Assembly: GCA_001898185.1 (NCBI GenBank)
Contig: MKTI01000006.1
Span: 744,001 to 808,000, forward strand
Reading direction: 5' to 3'
DNA length: 64,000 bases
Source: Cellulomonas sp. 73-145
GTDB taxonomy: Bacteria > Actinomycetota > Actinomycetes > Actinomycetales > Cellulomonadaceae
The notes under the pieces: generated by a model
What the model was told of the DNA's origin: nothing
The model's input: only the letters and a program-made list of their open reading frames with translations
The model's database searches: none
Position numbers and translations under genes: made by a program
Shown: positions 63,738 through 64,000 of the stretch, piece by piece
How positions within the stretch are numbered: the first letter of the stretch is position 1
Layout of the letters: each line of letters begins with the position of its first letter

Positions 63738-64000
63738 GTGAGCACTTCGACAGCTGCGGCCGTTCTGGCCAAGATCGCCGGGCTCAGCGCCGCGGGCAAG
63801 GCCACCGTCGGCGTCGTCATCGCCGCGGGCGTGGTCGGTGTCGCTGCGAGCGCACCTGCGATCGCCGACCAGTTCACCGGCTCGGCCACCGCACCGGTGC
63901 CCGGCGTGACCAGCTCCGCCGACGCGAGCGAGTCCGCCGACGCCGTGGAGACGGAGAAGCCCGAGGCCACCGAGACCCCCGAGGCGAGCGAGACCCCCGA
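63738..64000 (+). CDS. Membrane or exported protein with Glu/Thr/Pro repeats (cut by window edge)
   Basis: Only the first 87 codons are present. After GTG at 63738, preceded by GGAGGAA, comes a hydrophobic segment (IAGLSAAGKATVGVVIAAGVVGVAAS) and then an acidic Thr/Pro/Glu-rich region with the repeat ETPEAS. The hydrophobic part resembles the membrane helix of the gene at 62727 (LGLAGKVVLGAGIAMAG), so the two may share an origin. It may be a target of the sigma factor just upstream. Function unknown. Confidence 0.65.
   Translation, partial: MSTSTAAAVLAKIAGLSAAGKATVGVVIAAGVVGVAASAPAIADQFTGSATAPVPGVTSSADASESADAVETEKPEATETPEASETP

Overview
The window looks like chromosomal DNA of a very GC-rich actinobacterium, probably a Cellulomonas-like member of the Micrococcales. 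The reasons are strong G/C bias at third codon positions, many GTG starts, BldC and DUF3073 beside purM, a SAM-IV type riboswitch, a three-subunit PurS/PurQ/PurL enzyme, and many starts that lie only 6-8 bases after a TANNNT -10 box. I see no insertion sequence, prophage, integrase, CRISPR array or replication origin. The genus is inferred from style and gene content, not from a marker gene.

Layout. 1-8.1 kb: the 5' part of recQ (minus), a short-chain dehydrogenase, three paralogous membrane-anchored proteins interleaved with pyrE and ending in lemA, then an ATPase, a HAD phosphatase and a DedA protein on the minus strand. 8.3-12.6 kb: class II fba with a strong terminator, then a partner-switching module in which a sensor/PP2C/histidine-kinase-like protein is flanked by two STAS anti-sigma antagonists. 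12.8-18.2 kb: purA, purD, an HTH gene with a double operator at its start codon, purC, purS and purQ. 18.3-26 kb: a DUF1345 membrane protein, a VIT-type transporter, metZ plus rhodanese (minus), a riboswitch-controlled cysteine-desulfurase-like gene (plus), a pentapeptide-repeat protein, an acetyltransferase and an APC transporter.

26-32.7 kb: a fatty-acid locus. fadA-, fabG4- and htdX-like genes read left and tetR plus an acyl-CoA oxidase/dehydrogenase gene read right from a shared promoter region with one palindromic operator. 32.7-45.9 kb: a DUF2599 lipoprotein, an AGE-family epimerase, a rhomboid, purL, an RNB ribonuclease with a tiny upstream ORF, an RsgA-like GTPase, a sterol-carrier-family protein, a small membrane protein, purF-purM, DUF3073 and bldC. 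46-50.9 kb: DUF3618, holin-X-like and other membrane proteins, an FkbM methyltransferase, a DUF6069 membrane protein with no clear stop, and a two-component pair. 50.9-51.3 kb: tRNA-Glu, tRNA-Asp and tRNA-Phe on the minus strand. 51.3-64 kb: a zincin-type metallopeptidase, a CDF metal exporter, a frameshifted LLM oxidoreductase, a dipeptide/oligopeptide-type ABC transporter operon, ogt with an AdaA-AlkA fusion, and an ECF sigma factor with its likely membrane anti-sigma factor, followed by a truncated exported-type protein.

How the genes work together. The purine genes (purA, D, C, S, Q, L, F, M) cover most of IMP and AMP synthesis but are spread over 32 kb in several transcription units, with pyrE adding a pyrimidine step. 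The sulfur genes (metZ, rhodanese, PLP desulfurase-like) sit on both sides of the SAM riboswitch region. The alkylation-repair pair (Ogt, AdaA-AlkA) forms one overlapping operon. The strongest regulatory signals are the riboswitch, the two 19-bp operators before the gene at 15467, the 27-bp operator of the fatty-acid locus, and the repeated leaderless promoter architecture.
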